DNA from: Phoronis australis
Taxonomy: Eukaryota > Phoronida > Phoronidae
Reading direction: 5' to 3'
Length of the DNA stretch: 64,000 nt
Assembly: GCA_002633005.1 (NCBI GenBank)
Contig: NMRA01000051.1
Location: 1,039,298-1,103,297 of the forward strand
This document shows positions 61,206 to 64,000 of the stretch, piece after piece. The stretch's first letter is position 1. Each line of letters opens with the position of its first letter. The notes under the pieces were generated by a model. It did not search any database. It saw nothing but the letters and a program-made list of their open reading frames with translations, and was not told the DNA's origin. Position numbers and translations under genes: made by a program.

Positions 61206-62241
61206 ATGAAAGCGCTCCGAGGAGCAAAACTTGGCGAAATTAACCAAAAAGATGACGATAAAGATGATGACGAAGGTGACGAATATGACGACGATGGTGG
61301 CGAGGATGAACAAAAGAAGTAATAATAACATACACATGACGAACGTTGAAGTCCGAAATCAGTAAGAAAAAGGCTACAGTCTTGAGCGACACTTGGCGAA
61401 ATTAACGGAAAAGACAAAGACGGAGATGATGACGAAGATGATGACGATGATGACGAATATGATGATGGTGGTGGCGATGATGAACAACATCACAATATTC
61501 ATATGACGAACTTAGATGTCATAAATCAATAAGAAATAGGCTACAGTCTAGTTCAATAGATGATAAACCAACATCAATGCAGCAAGAGCGCTCAACAAAG
61601 GAACAGCGTTATCAGAAAATCTCAAATAACTCGAAAAGTAGACGTCCTAGCGAAAAATGGAAAACATCTTCTGAAAGCCCGTTCAAAATTCTATCTTAAC
61701 TGATGGCATCGCCTAATTCCGTAAATTTTTCGAAAAAAATGAAATTTTGCGTTTTTTTAAAGAAATTCAAAGTCAAATAACTCGAAAACGGTAAGTCTGA
61801 GAAAGAAATTGTCACAGGCCATTTGAAAGAATATACTTCAAAGAATCCACATGCAAAAAACCACGTCTTTTTCTCTTCCCGTTTAAAATCGCACTCCAGC
61901 ACGACTGAAAATAGGTCCGACCATGAGCCAGATCCGCCATCTTGAAAGCAACTTCCGGTTTTTTGGCTTTGTATAATAGCATGTCATAAGAAACCAATAC
62001 CTGTAAAAATTCGAAGGAATTGGTCTTATAATGCGCCCTCTACAGGAGAAAACGTTTTTAGCCCAACATCGAGGTGCGCATGCGCGATCTTTAACCGGAA
62101 GTAAACAATTTCCGGTATACTTGTAGAAAACTTCCGGTCCATTTACTGTGCCGATTCTTAGTCTTTTACGTAAAAAATTGTAGCCTCCAGAAGTATTTGA
62201 ACTTTTAAATGAAAACAAAATGGCCGCCACAGCCGCCATCT
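61206..62241 (+). repeat. Dispersed promoter-like repeat, copy B
   Basis: A shorter copy of 51026-52632 with a single internal unit. The transcription-factor-like words are kept: CCGCCATCTT (61934-61943), ACTTCCGG (61951-61958), TGCGCATGCGC (62075-62085), CCGGAAGT (62095-62102), ACTTCCGG (62130-62137) and GCCGCCATCT (62232-62241). It ends abruptly where the unidentified repeat (62245 onward) begins. Confidence 0.85.
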
Positions 62242-62244
62242 AGT

Positions 62245-62712
62245 TAGTTGTATTATTCATCATGGATCCTCCTATATAAATTTAAAGATAGAGTAATGAA
62301 ACATGTCCACAGAGGCTGCTACACGATGTTGATGAAGGGAGCACGACAAAAGGAGCAGTCCTTGAGTAGAGAACTCAGGAAACAGAAAAGAAATGTGAAT
62401 GCAAACAGAAGTTGAATCAGAGATTCTCCGGGTTTTCTGCAGCAAATCCACAGACATTGGGCAAGGTTTGATTCTCATTGACTACTGAGGTTCCTCACAG
62501 GACAAAAGACGGGAAATCATGTTTTGTGCAATACGGTGCATCGACTGTCACTAAAGCAACCCAGTCCTTGATTTCGTGTCAGTTCACAGATTCATAAGGG
62601 TGTGCGAAAAAGGAGAAAAAGCAAGAACTCGCACACTTGTAAGCAAAAATGCATTCCATTTATTGATTTTCCAAGCAGCATTTACAAGAGAACCATAAAA
62701 ACACTTCTCTCA
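62245..62712 (+). repeat. Unidentified repeat, copy 2 (uninterrupted)
   Basis: A continuous version of the repeat at 41850-42342 plus 47612-47780. It lacks both the hAT-like MITE and the LINE, so it serves as the empty-site reference for both insertions. Confidence 0.8.
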
Positions 62713-63210
62713 ATGCAAAATGTGTATAAAGAATGGAATGAATGAATCCATTGAGTAGATTCAACTCTTGTCGCAAACATGCACTAAGCCTAACTTCAAC
62801 GGAATGTTATTTTAGACGTATTGGGTTAACCAGGTACTCCTAGCAAAGCTTTAGCAAAATAAGAAAAGGCAAGTTTAATCACGCAAATGTAGGCCCGTGA
62901 AACGATAGGTGAAGCGGCCCTTTCGCGTCACCGCAAGGTCCCTGCACAATAAACAAAACGTCGATATCAGTTGTATTGAATAGGGGTCTGAATAGAACAC
63001 CATTAGGTGCGGCTGTTATTCGCAGCTGCTTGAATTAAAAGGTGACTCTCGCGGTGACGAAGACAAAAGCAAACCAATACGCCTAACAGTTCGTCCCATT
63101 TGACAATTTATGAAACTAGTGGGCTCAGAGCGATGCTCTTACTATTCTATAGCACCCAAATTTACAAGTGTTACCATTCAAGATAGGCTTTAAGGGGATG
63201 TTTACAGTAT
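62713..63210. other. Non-coding stretch
   Basis: Nothing recognisable. Confidence 0.5.
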
Positions 63211-63211
63211 G

Positions 63212-63262
63212 TCATAGGCAGATTTAGGGGGGGCCCAGGGGGCCCGGGCCCCCCCCCTTGGC
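63212..63262. mobile_element. Possible hAT-type element end
   Basis: GCAGATTTAGGGGGGGCCC followed by a GC-rich palindrome (GGGGGCCCGGGCCCCC) resembles ends of hAT elements, which often begin CAG.GGCGGATTTAGGGG. No partner end is in the window. Confidence 0.4.
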
Positions 63263-63751
63263 TGCGGCAAAAATAAAACAGTAACGGAACTATGGCTAAG
63301 TATAGAATCTCCCGCGATATCCTAGGCGACCGGCAGCGGCGCTGTGCACTACGACTCCGTTTCCGTCGTCTGAACCACTGTGCAATTAAGAAAATTTACT
63401 TCATTTTTTAAAGAAAATGGAACCTGAGTGACGATGAAAAAACAGAAGCTGTTGGTAAGATGTGAATTTTAATCGAAGCCTTAGTGAATCACTCAGAAAC
63501 TCGCAATATTCTCTTTGTCAAACCTTATCTTAAGACGGTTTCCAAAGCAATCCCTTCATTATTGCCAACACGAAAAATGGATTTGGTCTTTTGGGCATTT
63601 GAAGACTATTTCAAATACGACAAATTTATTAAGAATTGATGGCACAAAATATAAAACGTGTAATAAGCATTACAAAAAGAAGTAGGTTTCGCGCGCAAAC
63701 GCTGTGGCCCATAAACAAGTAAGTCTTTTAGTATGAAATTTGTAGGCAAAT

Positions 63752-63812
63752 GTGGGGGTGTAGTGGTAACGTACGCGCGCTCTGTCCGCCAGGTCGTGAG
63801 TTCGAGTATCTG
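63752..63812 (+). repeat. tRNA-like SINE head
   Basis: TAGTGGTAACG (63761-63771, A-box type) and GAGTTCGAGT (63799-63808, B-box type) lie at tRNA spacing, but the acceptor and T stems do not pair properly. So this is a tRNA-derived SINE or pseudogene, not a functional tRNA. Confidence 0.5.
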
Positions 63813-63940
63813 ATAATTGCATTTTTTGTTCCTGTTTGACACGTTCTCCGTGTTTTTTTTGCCTTTTTTTCTTGGATAATACTTCAGGAATCAAGGAAAA
63901 TGCTTGATTTTTAGAGGTAAAAACAGAAAAGTTTCCTGGG

Positions 63941-63966
63941 CGGGAGGGGGGCAAACCCCCCTCCCG
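63941..63966. repeat. GC-rich inverted repeat
   Basis: CGGGAGGGGGG and CCCCCCTCCCG flank CAAA. It is similar in style to the GC palindromes at 63.2 kb and 42.0 kb that mark hAT-type ends. Confidence 0.65.
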
Positions 63967-64000
63967 ACCTCCCCCCATTCGGTGCTATGCGCATCTACAT

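Noticed and set aside
63752-63812. Functional tRNA gene
   Set aside because: A- and B-box words are present but the stems do not pair, so I list it only as a tRNA-like SINE head.
1-64000. CRISPR array, operon or bacterial-type gene cluster
   Set aside because: The only short regular repeat array is the 30-bp minisatellite without spacers, and gene structure is eukaryotic throughout.

Overview
The window is nuclear DNA of an invertebrate animal, most likely a marine one. Genes have introns with GT..AG borders, intergenic and intronic DNA is AT-rich and full of decayed repeats, and the recognisable proteins are metazoan: phospholipase C epsilon, LRR-Ig membrane receptors, a secreted PAN/apple-domain protein and a LINE. 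Families of LRR-Ig receptors are typical of amphioxus and other marine invertebrates, but I cannot fix the species from the sequence. It is a draft assembly: there is one 325-base gap, and there are two single Ns, one of them next to a 345-bp duplication.

Layout. 1-10.3 kb: two minus-strand, two-exon genes for LRR-Ig-stalk-transmembrane receptors (1548-3690 and 7947-10277), with a decayed tandem array between them. 12.8-23.9 kb: the last 11 exons (+) of a phospholipase C epsilon gene, covering the end of the catalytic barrel, the C2 domain and both Ras-association domains. Its introns hold two MITE-like elements, a ~165-bp tandem array and an exon-edge duplication. 24-35 kb: mostly non-coding, with a well-delimited candidate solo LTR at 30.2-30.8 kb. 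35.3-41.6 kb: first and last coding exons (+) of a secreted PAN-domain protein, separated by an intron with a 30-bp minisatellite and the gap. 41.9-47.8 kb: nested mobile DNA, where an unidentified repeat holds a hAT-like MITE and a 5.3-kb LINE with a 9-bp target-site duplication. 48.4-50.2 kb: a broken copy of the first LRR-Ig gene. 51.0-52.6 and 61.2-62.2 kb: two copies of a dispersed repeat carrying clustered ETS, NRF1 and YY1-like sites. 54.99-56.07 kb: an intact intronless aldo-keto reductase gene. 60.76-61.0 kb: a tentative first exon (-) of a small secreted protein. The right edge has a tRNA-like SINE head and GC-rich hAT-type ends.

How things fit together. The two intact receptors and the broken third copy point to an actively duplicating LRR-Ig family; both intact genes share one architecture and the same intron phase. 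PLC epsilon links Ras/Rap GTPases to phosphoinositide hydrolysis and is unrelated to the receptors, which either sit inside one of its upstream introns on the opposite strand or are merely neighbours. The most unusual non-coding signals are tandem arrays whose units contain a CTCF-like word, and the dispersed repeat that looks like a mobile housekeeping-type promoter. Both need genome-wide testing.
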